Assembly: GCA_037447335.1 (NCBI GenBank) | Contig: JBBIGV010000021.1 | Span: 1-47,079 of the forward strand | Length of the DNA: 47,079 bases | Origin: JBBIGV01 sp037447335 | GTDB lineage: Bacteria; Bacteroidota; Ignavibacteria; Ignavibacteriales; Ignavibacteriaceae | Direction: 5' to 3' | Shown here: positions 36,142 to 44,503 of the stretch, in pieces | Numbering within the stretch: the stretch's first letter is position 1 | Layout: the number at the start of each line of letters is the position of its first letter | The notes under the pieces: model-generated | Told to the model about the DNA's origin: nothing | Database searches by the model: none | Seen by the model: only the letters and a program-made list of their open reading frames with translations | Translations under genes and position numbers: made by a program

Positions 36142-36261
36142 GAACAGGAATACTTATTTGAAGACTATGAAGTTAAAAGAAAGAAAATGTTAAGAGCAGT
36201 TACGAGAATAAGAGATAAGTATGGGTATAAGATGATATTATTAGGAGCGCACTCATCTTAA
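36142..36261 (+). pseudogene. dinB 3'-end fragment (39 codons plus stop)
   Basis: The frame reads EQEYLFEDYEVKRKKMLRAV then TRIRDKYGYKMILLGAHSS and stop. It matches the end of DinB, which has TSVRDKYGYKMIRIGFY at the same place. Similarity starts at or just before the clamp-binding motif and continues to near the end. Nothing upstream can serve as a full gene. It is a second example of a gene end repeated behind a toxin-antitoxin cargo. Confidence 0.85.
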
Positions 36262-36280
36262 GAGGTTAAAACTAAAAATT

Positions 36281-36476
36281 GTCATTGCGAGCGAGTCTTC
36301 GAGCAAAGCAATCTTTTCCTAAAAATGAAGGGGCTGTCTCATAACTGTTATTCCGTCCCGAATGCTTTCGGGATCGGAATCTAAAATTTAGATTTTGAAA
36401 TGAAATCAGACACTGATCCCGATAAATCGGGACAGGGTGACCAAAATAGACTTTTGAGACAACCCCTTACAATGAC
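36281..36476. repeat. GTCATTG-bounded palindromic element with an inner MITE-like insert
   Basis: GTCATTGCGAGCGAG opens at 36281 and resembles a GTCATTGCGAG intergenic repeat widespread in many phyla; CAATGAC (36470-36476) is its mirror end. Inside lies a 141-base unit, 36328-36468. Its imperfect ends are AAGGGGCTGTCTCATAA and TTTTGAGACAACCCCTT. It contains nested hairpins (TCCCGAA/TTCGGGA, CCCGAT/ATCGGG). No protein is encoded. It looks like a small non-autonomous element that inserted into an older palindromic repeat. Confidence 0.7.
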
Positions 36477-36493
36477 TTCATCAGATTAAAACC

Positions 36494-36838
36494 TTACCCC
36501 GGGGGCCATTCCATTTTTCTGCCGCCAAGCATATGCATATGCAAGTGATAAACTTCCTGCCCCCCATTATTTCCGCAATTAAATACCAACCGGAAGCCAT
36601 CGTCAGCAATTCCCAGATCACTGGCAATTTTATTTGCCGCATCAATCATTTCACCGAGAAGCGCCGAGTGCTCACTCCCTTTTATGTCTGTTACTTTGGG
36701 TATTTCAATTTTTGGAATGATCAAAATGTGGACGGGCGCCTGCGGACGAATATCCTTAAATGCAAGAACGTTTTCGGATTCGTAAACTATATCAGCCGGA
36801 ATTTCCTTATTAATAATTTTCGAAAAGATGGTTGCCAT
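36494..36838 (-). CDS. HIT-family protein (HINT-like purine nucleoside phosphoramidase)
   Basis: A 114-residue HIT protein. FSKIINKEIPADIVYESENV at the start, the APVHILIIPK segment and the catalytic histidine triad in HLHMHMLGG are all present. HINT enzymes hydrolyse adenosine phosphoramidates. The start ATG shares one base with the stop of the upstream regulator gene (TAATG), so they are co-translated. The C-terminus ends in WPPG, as in bacterial HINTs. Confidence 0.92.
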   Translation of the reverse strand: MATIFSKIINKEIPADIVYESENVLAFKDIRPQAPVHILIIPKIEIPKVTDIKGSEHSALLGEMIDAANKIASDLGIADDGFRLVFNCGNNGGQEVYHLHMHMLGGRKMEWPPG

Positions 36839-38193
36839 TACTCCTCCTTTTCAATGCCGTATTTTTTCATTTTGTTGTAAAGATGACTGCGCTGAATATC
36901 CAGTACTTCAGCAGTTTTGCTGATGTTCCATTTATTTGACTCAAGCTGCTTTAGAATAAATGCTCTCTCAGCTTTTTCTTTGAATTCCTGGAATGAATTA
37001 CTTCCGTCGATAATATCTTCTATTTTGGATTTATTAGCTAAGAATAAAAATTCTATGTCTTTTTTGGAAATGGTTTTACTATCTGATAGAATCAGAATTC
37101 TTTCTACAGCATTTTTTAACTCGCGAACATTCCCGCTCCAGGGAATATTTTTCAGAAAATGAAGTGCATCGTCATCAAATTGAACCGGCGGTTTTTTATA
37201 ACGCGAAGTAATTTCCTTCGAAAAATGATTTATGAGAATCGGGACATCATCAGTCCTTTCTTTCAAAGGCGGAATGTTAATTGGAAATACGTTAAGCCGG
37301 TGATACAAATCTTCCCTGAAATTTCCTTTCTCAATTTCATCGCGCAAATTTTTATTTGTAGCGGAAATGATTCTTACATCCACTTCAAATTTTTTCCCTC
37401 CGCCAACTCTCTCAATTTTACCATCTTCTATTGCACGTAAAACTTTTGCCTGTGCCTGCGGACTCATGTCACCAACTTCATCCAAAAAGATAGTTCCCTT
37501 ATTTGCTAATTCAAATCTGCCAATTCTTTGTGCGACGGCACCGGTGAATGAACCCTTCTCATGTCCGAATAATTCTGATTCTATCAATTCATTAGGTATA
37601 GCGGCACAGTTCACTTCAACAAATGGTTTATCTTTTCTTGAGCTTTTTTGATGTATTGCTCTTGCAACCAGCTCTTTACCGGTTCCATTGTCGCCGGTAA
37701 TCAGAACGCGCGCATCCAGAGGTGCAACTTTGTCGATCATTTCAAGAATATTCTGAATAGCTTTGCTGGTGCCGAGTATTTTTCCATCGCCAATAAATGT
37801 TTTTTTAATTTGAAGATTTTCAGTCAGCAAGTTATACTGCTCAACAGCATTTCTCACGCTGATAATTAATTTATCCCTGTCGATTGGCTTTTCGATAAAA
37901 TCGAATGCTCCAAGCCTTGTAGCCTTAACTGCATTTTCAACACTGCCATGTGCAGAAATAATTATTACCGAAACAGGCGAATTAATTTCTTTAGTCCGTT
38001 TTAATACATCAAAGCCGTTCATTTCAGGCATCTGAATATCGAGCAGAATTGCTGCGAAGGGTGTTGCCTGCACTCTCTGAACTCCTTCAATTGCTGAGGT
38101 TGTATCTTCAACGTTATATCCTTCGTACTCGAGGATCATTCGTATGCTTTCGCATATCTCTTTTTCATCGTCTATAATTAATATTGAGTTCAT
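36838..38193 (-). CDS. sigma-54-dependent response regulator (NtrC family)
   Basis: A 451-residue transcription factor that activates sigma-54 promoters when phosphorylated. The receiver (residues 1-120) has D52 in ILLDIQMPE and the EKPID Lys. The AAA+ domain carries Walker A GDNGTGKELVARAIH, the GSFTGA loop that contacts sigma-54 (usually GAFTGA; here Ser in place of Ala), and IFLDEVGDM as Walker B. The C-terminal Fis-type helix-turn-helix is ISKTAEVLDIQRSHLYNKMK. The upstream gene overlaps by four bases. No cognate kinase is adjacent; a kinase elsewhere must serve it. Confidence 0.95.
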   Translation of the reverse strand: MNSILIIDDEKEICESIRMILEYEGYNVEDTTSAIEGVQRVQATPFAAILLDIQMPEMNGFDVLKRTKEINSPVSVIIISAHGSVENAVKATRLGAFDFIEKPIDRDKLIISVRNAVEQYNLLTENLQIKKTFIGDGKILGTSKAIQNILEMIDKVAPLDARVLITGDNGTGKELVARAIHQKSSRKDKPFVEVNCAAIPNELIESELFGHEKGSFTGAVAQRIGRFELANKGTIFLDEVGDMSPQAQAKVLRAIEDGKIERVGGGKKFEVDVRIISATNKNLRDEIEKGNFREDLYHRLNVFPINIPPLKERTDDVPILINHFSKEITSRYKKPPVQFDDDALHFLKNIPWSGNVRELKNAVERILILSDSKTISKKDIEFLFLANKSKIEDIIDGSNSFQEFKEKAERAFILKQLESNKWNISKTAEVLDIQRSHLYNKMKKYGIEKEE

Positions 38194-38840
38194 TGTGTAT
38201 ATCTTACGTTAAATAATACCGGAATTAAAAAAAACCGGGAAGGCATTATACCTTTATTTTTCAGAAGCTCTTTCCCGAATAGGTTACCAAGATAGTTTAC
38301 ATACAAATCCCTTTCGTCAATTTTTGATTGTACTTTAAACTTTTCTTCAAAAACTTCTACAAAATAACCAATAACCAGTCCGAAATCAAAGATAGGAGAA
38401 TTGTATGCTATAAAAGCATTTCCGAAGAAGTGTGCAAGCTTATCCTTATCCCCGTAATCAGTTTGAGGTGAATCATAAAGAAGATACTTTGGCAGATTTT
38501 CATTCTTCTTATGAAAAACAGAATCATTGTGTGCAATAAGCGGATAGTTTACGATCCATCCGAACAGGGGGATCTTTATCGGCACAACTTTGTATGGAAT
38601 AGTTGCGAATGTAAGTGAAAGAAGCGTTTCACTGAATTGATAATTATGATAATGTAGCGCATGCAAATAGATTGAATCAACTAATTCCAGTTCATAATGA
38701 TTTTCGTTCAGGCTTAGGAAATAATCAGATGCGATGAATTCGGACAGGTGATTAACATTTCGCGAAAGCTGACTTTGCTGCGGGTATGATGAAAAACAGA
38801 GAACAAATGATAAACAGAAATAACTAAAAAACTTTAACAC
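38190..38840 (-). CDS. exported protein with DUF2279-like D-K-H and S-x2-D-x3-N pattern
   Basis: A 216-residue exported protein with a signal peptide (residues 1-21). KDKLAHFFGNAFIAYNS and, further on, GYFVEVFEEK then KIDERDLYVNYLGNLFG recall the DUF2279/YfiM pattern of predicted periplasmic proteins, with conserved His, Glu, Asp and Asn. The remainder shows no match I recognise. It overlaps the response-regulator start by four bases, so it is the first gene of the three-gene unit. Function is unknown. Confidence 0.65.
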   Translation of the reverse strand: MLKFFSYFCLSFVLCFSSYPQQSQLSRNVNHLSEFIASDYFLSLNENHYELELVDSIYLHALHYHNYQFSETLLSLTFATIPYKVVPIKIPLFGWIVNYPLIAHNDSVFHKKNENLPKYLLYDSPQTDYGDKDKLAHFFGNAFIAYNSPIFDFGLVIGYFVEVFEEKFKVQSKIDERDLYVNYLGNLFGKELLKNKGIMPSRFFLIPVLFNVRYTQ

Positions 38841-38889
38841 AATTTAGCATTGCAGAAATTTGAAATTATAAATACAGTTTGTCTATCTA

Positions 38890-39246
38890 TCAGAGATGTC
38901 TGATCCTGTATTTATCCTTTTTAATTACGATAAACTTGTTGTAATAAGTGTTTGAATATTTTGCTAATAGATTAACTAGGTTTTGTTTTATCTGATCCAG
39001 GTCTAATGAATTGTATCTTAATAATATTACACTAATATTTTTTATGTGATATGCAAATACCCATTCACCAAAGTCTTTATCTTCAGTCAATAAAATTATG
39101 TTCATCTCTTTGGCAAGACTAATTACCTCTAAATCATTAATACCTGCTTTTTCTTCCAGATTAGAATAGACTGTATAACCTTGTTCCCCAAGAAATTGAA
39201 CAATATTAAAGTTAACACTTTCGTCTGCAAGTATCTTAGCTTGCAA
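38890..39246 (-). CDS. DUF5615 PIN-like toxin (second pair)
   Basis: A 118-residue PIN-like protein with ILADESVNF near residue 5 and LLTEDKDFGEWVF near 53, the acidic positions of the family. It differs clearly from the toxin at 33504 and is a separate subfamily member. Its start overlaps the DUF433 gene by 11 bases. The pair sits between the carboxylase gene and the exported DUF2279-like protein. Confidence 0.85.
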   Translation of the reverse strand: MQAKILADESVNFNIVQFLGEQGYTVYSNLEEKAGINDLEVISLAKEMNIILLTEDKDFGEWVFAYHIKNISVILLRYNSLDLDQIKQNLVNLLAKYSNTYYNKFIVIKKDKYRIRHL

Positions 39247-39460
39247 AAGTTTCCTCTTTCGATATTACATCAAAAGTATAGCTTAATGCTGCAAGAATAT
39301 GCTCTTTATTCAGATGTGGATATGCTGAAAGAATTTCTTCGATAGTTAGCCCCTCAGCCAATTTTCTTATGATCAATTCAACTGTAATACGCGTTCCCTT
39401 AATGATTGGTTTCCCAAGCATTATTGCGGGGTCTGAAATGATAATGTCTTTGTATTCCAT
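39236..39460 (-). CDS. DUF433 family antitoxin (second pair)
   Basis: A 74-residue DUF433 protein with IMLGKPIIKGTRITVELII, LAEGLTIEEILSAYPHLN and KEHILAALSYTFD. It pairs with the DUF5615 toxin downstream. In contrast to the pairs on the plus strand, I found no repeated 3' end of the carboxylase gene on its far side (38841-38889). Confidence 0.88.
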   Translation of the reverse strand: MEYKDIIISDPAIMLGKPIIKGTRITVELIIRKLAEGLTIEEILSAYPHLNKEHILAALSYTFDVISKEETFAS

Positions 39461-39545
39461 ACAATTTCACCATTAACTTTTCAATAATAATAATGATTAA
39501 AACAATATATTCCAATACATACCTTATACCCGGCGTAACAATGTG

Positions 39546-41213
39546 TTAAGTCTGAATAACGCCGGTATTAAACCGTGGTGTTTCGGGGTTGTTATTAGCA
39601 GCTTCAACTGCCATCGAGACATATTCGCGTGTAAGAGCGGGATCAATAATTTCATCAACCCACAATCTTGCGGCGCCGTAAAGCGGATTGCTTTTTTCGT
39701 CATACGATTTGATTATTTCATCCAGCAGTTTCTTCTTTTCCTCGTCACTAAACTGCTTGCCGCCTTTTTCAACTTGTTTTAGCTTGATGTCAAGCAAAAC
39801 GCTGCTTGCCTGGTTTCCCCCCATCACAGAAATTTTTGCATTCGGATACGCGAAGATAAATCTTGGATCATAAGCTTTGCCGCACATTGCATAATTACCG
39901 GCTCCAAAACTATTCCCAACAATTATTGTAATCTTCGGGACAACTGAATTAGCAACTGCATTTACCATTTTTGCACCGTCTTTAATTATTCCTCCATGTT
40001 CTGCTTTACTTCCGACCATAAATCCAGTTACATCCTGTAAAAACAATAAAGGAATTTTTTTCTGATTACAATTCATTATAAATCTTGTGGCTTTGTCGGC
40101 TGAATCTGAATAAATAACTCCGCCGATTTGCATTTCACCTCCGCCTTTGGCGGATTCAGTTTTAACAACGCTTCTTTGATTTGCAACTATTCCTACAGCC
40201 CATCCATCAATTCTTGCGTAAGCTGTAATCAATGTTTTTCCGTATCCGGCTTTGTATTCATCAATTTCTGAGTTGTCAACTATTCTTGCTATTACTTCAT
40301 ACATATCGTACGGTTTGAGAGTATCCTGCGGTAGTAAACTGTAAATTTCTTTCGGAGAAAAAAGCGGATCGGTTGGCGCAGTACGGTTGAACCCGGCATG
40401 AGAATTTATACCAAGTTTTTCGATAAGGCTTCTTATCTGCTTTAAACATTCTTCATCGTTCTTCATAATATAATCTGTAACACCGGAAACGTTCGATTGA
40501 ACTTTTGCCCCGCCGAGGCTCTCATTATCAATTACTTCACCAATCGCAGCCCTTACAAGATGAGCGCCTGCAAGAAACACAGATCCTTCGCCTTCAACAA
40601 TTAATGCTTCATCAGACATAATAGGCAGATAAGCACCGCCGGCAACACATGGACCCATTATTGCGGCGATCTGAGGGATGCCCATAGAAGACATTCTTGC
40701 ATTATTGCGGAATATTCTTCCGAAGTGCTCTTTATCCGGGAAAATATCTTCCTGCAGAGGAAGAAACACACCTGCACTGTCAACAAGATAAATAATCGGA
40801 AGTCTGTTTTCCATTGCAATTTCCTGTGCGCGAAGATTTTTTTTTGCAGTTATGGGAAACCAGGCGCCGGCTTTTACGGTTGCATCGTTTGCTACAATCA
40901 CACAAAGTCTGTTATGAATTTTTCCTATTCCGTAAATTGTGCCTGAAGAAGGCGCGCCGCCGTATTCTTTATACATGTCATAAGCGGCAAATATGCTCAT
41001 TTCAAAAAATGATTTGGGGTTATCAATCAGGAGGTTGATTCTTTCGCGGGCAGTCAGCTTTCCTTTGGCTTTATGTTTTTCGATTGCTCTTTCGCCGCCG
41101 CCAAGTTTAATGATATCTTTTTTTGCATTGATAAGACGCAGAAGCTCTTTATAGTAGTCTTCACGTTTAAGGTTGGATTCATTTTCAGCAAGAGGTGTTC
41201 CGATTTTTTTCAT
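39546..41213 (-). CDS. acyl-CoA carboxylase carboxyltransferase (beta) subunit, methylcrotonyl/propionyl type
   Basis: It transfers a carboxyl group from biotin to an acyl-CoA. At 555 residues it has the double crotonase-like fold with GKLTARERINLLID near residue 50. FLQDVTGFMVG is followed by AEHGGIIKDGAKMVNAV, then GNSFGAGNYAMCGKAYDPRF and ISVMGGNQASSVL. The phrase GAGNYAMCGKAYDPRF is closest in style to methylcrotonyl-CoA carboxylase. The adjacent acyl-CoA dehydrogenase fits leucine breakdown; MeaB fits propionyl-CoA use. No biotin-carboxylase subunit is in the window, so it must lie elsewhere. Substrate is therefore between 3-methylcrotonyl-CoA and propionyl-CoA. Confidence 0.88.
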   Translation of the reverse strand: MKKIGTPLAENESNLKREDYYKELLRLINAKKDIIKLGGGERAIEKHKAKGKLTARERINLLIDNPKSFFEMSIFAAYDMYKEYGGAPSSGTIYGIGKIHNRLCVIVANDATVKAGAWFPITAKKNLRAQEIAMENRLPIIYLVDSAGVFLPLQEDIFPDKEHFGRIFRNNARMSSMGIPQIAAIMGPCVAGGAYLPIMSDEALIVEGEGSVFLAGAHLVRAAIGEVIDNESLGGAKVQSNVSGVTDYIMKNDEECLKQIRSLIEKLGINSHAGFNRTAPTDPLFSPKEIYSLLPQDTLKPYDMYEVIARIVDNSEIDEYKAGYGKTLITAYARIDGWAVGIVANQRSVVKTESAKGGGEMQIGGVIYSDSADKATRFIMNCNQKKIPLLFLQDVTGFMVGSKAEHGGIIKDGAKMVNAVANSVVPKITIIVGNSFGAGNYAMCGKAYDPRFIFAYPNAKISVMGGNQASSVLLDIKLKQVEKGGKQFSDEEKKKLLDEIIKSYDEKSNPLYGAARLWVDEIIDPALTREYVSMAVEAANNNPETPRFNTGVIQT

Positions 41214-41257
41214 TAACGGTTTTTTGATTTATGAATATGATTTTATTAGTAAAAGAA

Positions 41258-42421
41258 TTATTCTTTCAACAAATCGCGGGCAATTACAATCCTCTGGATT
41301 TCCGAAGTGCCTTCTCCAATTGTAAGAAGCTTTACATCCCGATAAAATTTTTCAACAGGATAATCTTTTACAAATCCATAACCTCCGAATATTTGCACAG
41401 CTTCACTTGATGCTTTTTCAGCAGTTTCACTTGAAAATAATTTTGCCATTGCAGCTTCTTTTGTATTGGGGATTCCGTTGTCTTTCATATATGCTGCGCG
41501 GTAAGTCAGTGCACGTGAGGCTTCAACATTCGTTGCCATATCAGCCAGCTTGAATTGTATCGCCTGAAATTCATTTAAGTATTTGCCAAACTGTTTTCTT
41601 TCAGCAGAGTATTTTAACGAGGCATCAAGGCATCCCTGCGCAAGACCAACACTAAGAGCCGCAATAGAAATTCTTCCGCCTTCCAGTATTTTCATTGCCT
41701 GTATGAAGCCTTCTCCTTCAAGTCCGAGTAAATTTTCTGTTGGTATTTTGCAATTCTCAAAAGTTAATTGTGTTGTTTCGCTTGCTCTCATACCAAGTTT
41801 GTTTTCTTTCTTGCCTATAATTAATCCCTCCATGCCCTTTTCAAGTATGAATGCGCTTATACCTTTCTTTCCTTTTTCTTTATCAGTAACAGCCATTATA
41901 ACATATGTGCCGCCAACCGATGCATGAGTAATAAAAGTTTTGCTGCCGTTCAGGATGTAATGATCACCTTTTTTTTCAGCGAAAGATTTCATCCCTGCGG
42001 CATCACTGCCCGAAGCAGATTCAGTTAAACCCCAGGCACCGATTTTTCTGCCGGAAACCAGGTCGGGTAGATATTTTTTCTTTTGCACTTCATTACCGAA
42101 TAAATTGATGTGGTTTGTGCACAATCCATTATGTGCGGCAACCGAAAGTGAAATTGAAGGATCAACTTTTGCAAGCTCTTCAATGGCTATAGTGAACTCG
42201 ATATAACCCAAGCCTGCACCACCGTATTCTTCCTTAACGAGCATTCCCATAAAGCCGAGATCACTGAGCTTTTGCATTATTTCCATCGGGAATTCCTGCG
42301 ATTCATCATAGTCCATAATTACAGGACGGATATTTTTTTCAGCAAAATCTCTTATAGTATCCCTGATGCTAATCTGATCCTCAGTAAGTTCGAGTAAAAA
42401 AGGATTAGTTAAAACTTCCAT
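41258..42421 (-). CDS. acyl-CoA dehydrogenase
   Basis: A FAD-dependent dehydrogenase of 387 residues. GAWGLTESASGSDAAGM and TFITHASVGGTYVIMAV are the flavin-binding signature. The sequence QIFGGYGFVKDYPVEKFYRD with YRDVKLLTIGEGTSEIQRIV is the C-terminal signature with the catalytic Glu expected in the EGTSEIQ region. It lies 44 bases upstream of the carboxylase. Isovaleryl-CoA or short-chain acyl-CoA is a plausible substrate given that neighbour, but this is not certain. Confidence 0.9.
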   Translation of the reverse strand: MEVLTNPFLLELTEDQISIRDTIRDFAEKNIRPVIMDYDESQEFPMEIMQKLSDLGFMGMLVKEEYGGAGLGYIEFTIAIEELAKVDPSISLSVAAHNGLCTNHINLFGNEVQKKKYLPDLVSGRKIGAWGLTESASGSDAAGMKSFAEKKGDHYILNGSKTFITHASVGGTYVIMAVTDKEKGKKGISAFILEKGMEGLIIGKKENKLGMRASETTQLTFENCKIPTENLLGLEGEGFIQAMKILEGGRISIAALSVGLAQGCLDASLKYSAERKQFGKYLNEFQAIQFKLADMATNVEASRALTYRAAYMKDNGIPNTKEAAMAKLFSSETAEKASSEAVQIFGGYGFVKDYPVEKFYRDVKLLTIGEGTSEIQRIVIARDLLKE

Positions 42422-42432
42422 AGTTTTCTTGC

Positions 42433-43386
42433 TTAAAATTGTTTTTTGAAATTTTCAATTAAGTCTTCCGCTATGTGATAAGGGGAAAGATCACCGAGAA
42501 CAACTTTTTCCAAAGATGAATTTAAGGAATTTTCTCTTTCGGTACTCCAAAGTGCTTCTCTTATTTTTGATTCGACAATTTCTTTAATACGGGTTTTTGT
42601 TCTCATCTCACGATTCTGGAGAAATTTGGATTGTTCGTCCAGATATTTTCGATGCTTTTGAATTTCTGCGGCAACTTCATCAATGCCCTTATTTTCTGTA
42701 GCAACTACTTTAATAATATCAGGCATCCAGGTTTTTTCATCGTGGTCGCGCATCATCAGTATTGTTTTTAGTGCAGTTACAGCTTGTTCAGAAGAGGGGC
42801 GATCGCTTTTATTCAGAATAAAGAAATCAGCTATCTCCATTAAACCAGCTTTCATTGCCTGAACTGAATCACCGGATTCAGGCACAAGAACAACTATAGT
42901 GGTATCTGCAGCCTGCGCAATATCAAGTTCGGATTGACCGACCCCTACAGTTTCAAAAATAATTAAGTCATAACCTGCTGCATCAAGAACATCAGCGGCA
43001 TCAACTGCTTTTTTACTTAAGCCTCCAAGACTTCCGCGGGTTGCCATACTTCTTATAAATACTCCCGGGTCGTTTCCAATTTCAGACATCCTGATTCTAT
43101 CGCCCAGCAATGCTCCTCCGGTAAACGGGCTTGTAGGGTCAACGGCAATAATTCCAACGGTTTTATTTTGTTTTCTGAAAAGTTTTGTTAGTTGATTTGT
43201 GATAGTGCTTTTACCTGCACCCGGAGGACCGGTAATCCCCACCCGATATGCTTTGCCGGTGTGGGCAAATATTTTTTTCAGTAGTTCGGTTGATAAGCTG
43301 TTGTTCGCCTCTACATAAGAAATTGAACGTGCTATGGTTCTGCGATCATTATTAAGAAGTTTTTGAACATGTAAATCTATGGTCAT
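42433..43386 (-). CDS. meaB: methylmalonyl-CoA mutase-associated GTPase MeaB
   Basis: A 317-residue G3E-family GTPase that protects and reloads the B12-dependent methylmalonyl-CoA mutase. Walker A GITGPPGAGKSTITNQL, VDPTSPFTGGALLGDRIRM, the switch ETVGVGQSE and the base-recognition NKSD are present. It starts the unit with acyl-CoA dehydrogenase (11-base gap) and carboxylase. The mutase subunits are not in the window. Context: propionate or branched-chain amino acid use through succinyl-CoA. Confidence 0.93.
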   Translation of the reverse strand: MTIDLHVQKLLNNDRRTIARSISYVEANNSLSTELLKKIFAHTGKAYRVGITGPPGAGKSTITNQLTKLFRKQNKTVGIIAVDPTSPFTGGALLGDRIRMSEIGNDPGVFIRSMATRGSLGGLSKKAVDAADVLDAAGYDLIIFETVGVGQSELDIAQAADTTIVVLVPESGDSVQAMKAGLMEIADFFILNKSDRPSSEQAVTALKTILMMRDHDEKTWMPDIIKVVATENKGIDEVAAEIQKHRKYLDEQSKFLQNREMRTKTRIKEIVESKIREALWSTERENSLNSSLEKVVLGDLSPYHIAEDLIENFKKQF

Positions 43387-43407
43387 ACAAAAAAGTTTCT
43401 GGTAAAA

Positions 43408-43452
43408 TCAAAAAAAACAAAAGCCACTTAATTTCTGTTCAGGCATAAGTGG
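43408..43452 (-). terminator. terminator after the sugar-nucleotide epimerase gene (minus strand)
   Basis: Read on the minus strand, CCACTTA (43452-43446) pairs with TAAGTGG (43430-43424) around a 15-base loop, followed by CTTTTGTTTTTTTT. It lies about 110 bases after the epimerase stop and before meaB. Confidence 0.65.
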
Positions 43453-43564
43453 ATTTATTTGTATTGTGAAATTAACCAAACCGGTTAAGGATTACAATAT
43501 TGTATTCAGATGATTACAAAAGCAACAAAGATACGGTTACAATTTCTACCATAATACATGTATC

Positions 43565-44485
43565 TCATTTTATATTCTTAAAAAATTCCACTGTCTTTTT
43601 CATTCCGTCTTCAAGGGAAGTGTTTGGTTTCCATCCGAATTTTTTAAATAATTTTTCTGAAGTGATAACAGAGCGCATCTGTTCACCAGCCGCTGCAGGA
43701 CCATGCATTTCTTCTGCACCTTTACCAACAATATTATTCAATAAGTTAAATATTTCGTTTACGTTAGTTTCAATTCCGGTTCCGACGTTATAAATCCCGC
43801 AGGCTTCGTCTTTAAGAGTTAAGAGATTTGCTTTAACTACATCGCCTACAAAAACATAATCCCGTGTCTGAAGCCCTGTGCCATTTATAATTGGCTGCTC
43901 GCCATTAAGAAGTTTAGTCGTAAATATTGCAATCACACCAGCCTCGCCAAACGGGTTCTGCCGTGGTCCGTAAATATTAGCATAACGAAGCACTGTATAA
44001 TTCAATCCGTATTGTGCATTATAGAAGTAAAGATATTTTTCAACAGCAAGTTTTGAAATACCATAGGGGGAGAGGGGAGAAGTTGGATGATTTTCATCTG
44101 CAGGGAATTGATTTTGTTCTCCATATACCGCACCGCCGGTAGATGCAAACATAAATTTCTTAACACCGTTTTTTACACAGTTCTGAAGAAGATTTATTGT
44201 GCCGATAATATTTGTCTTTGCATCGAATGCCGGGTCAGCAACTGACCTGCGTACATCCATCTGTGCAGCATGATGGTTCACAACATCAAATTTTTCTTTT
44301 TCAAAAAGTTCTGACAAGCTGAGATCGCAAATATCAGCTTTTATGAATTTAGCTTTCGGGTTAACGTTCTTTTCAAAACCGGTTGAGAGATCGTCGAGTA
44401 CAAATACTTCATGACCGTCATTAACAAAAGCATCTGCCACGTGAGAGGCGATAAAACCGGCTCCTCCGGTTACGAGAATCTTCAT
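43565..44485 (-). CDS. NAD-dependent sugar-nucleotide epimerase/dehydratase (GalE-like SDR)
   Basis: An extended short-chain dehydrogenase of 306 residues acting on a UDP- or other nucleotide sugar. VTGGAGFIASHVADAFV is the NAD loop, VLDDLSTGFEKNV the cofactor-specific acidic end, and SPYGISKLAVEKY the catalytic YxxxK. RYANIYGPRQNPFGEAGVIA is typical of UDP-glucose 4-epimerase-like enzymes. It could supply sugars for the polysaccharide locus, but distance makes this speculative. A minus-strand terminator follows. Confidence 0.9.
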   Translation of the reverse strand: MKILVTGGAGFIASHVADAFVNDGHEVFVLDDLSTGFEKNVNPKAKFIKADICDLSLSELFEKEKFDVVNHHAAQMDVRRSVADPAFDAKTNIIGTINLLQNCVKNGVKKFMFASTGGAVYGEQNQFPADENHPTSPLSPYGISKLAVEKYLYFYNAQYGLNYTVLRYANIYGPRQNPFGEAGVIAIFTTKLLNGEQPIINGTGLQTRDYVFVGDVVKANLLTLKDEACGIYNVGTGIETNVNEIFNLLNNIVGKGAEEMHGPAAAGEQMRSVITSEKLFKKFGWKPNTSLEDGMKKTVEFFKNIK

Positions 44486-44503
44486 TTGGAATCCTTTTTT
44501 TCT

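Noticed and set aside
38841..38889. A third-strand example of the gene-cargo-3' end pattern: carboxylase end repeated after the second DUF433/DUF5615 pair
   Set aside because: No similarity to the carboxylase 3' end was found on the coding strand in this short interval.
43500..43793. Open frame on the plus strand over the epimerase 3' end
   Set aside because: Antisense to a well-supported gene and without family features or ribosome site.
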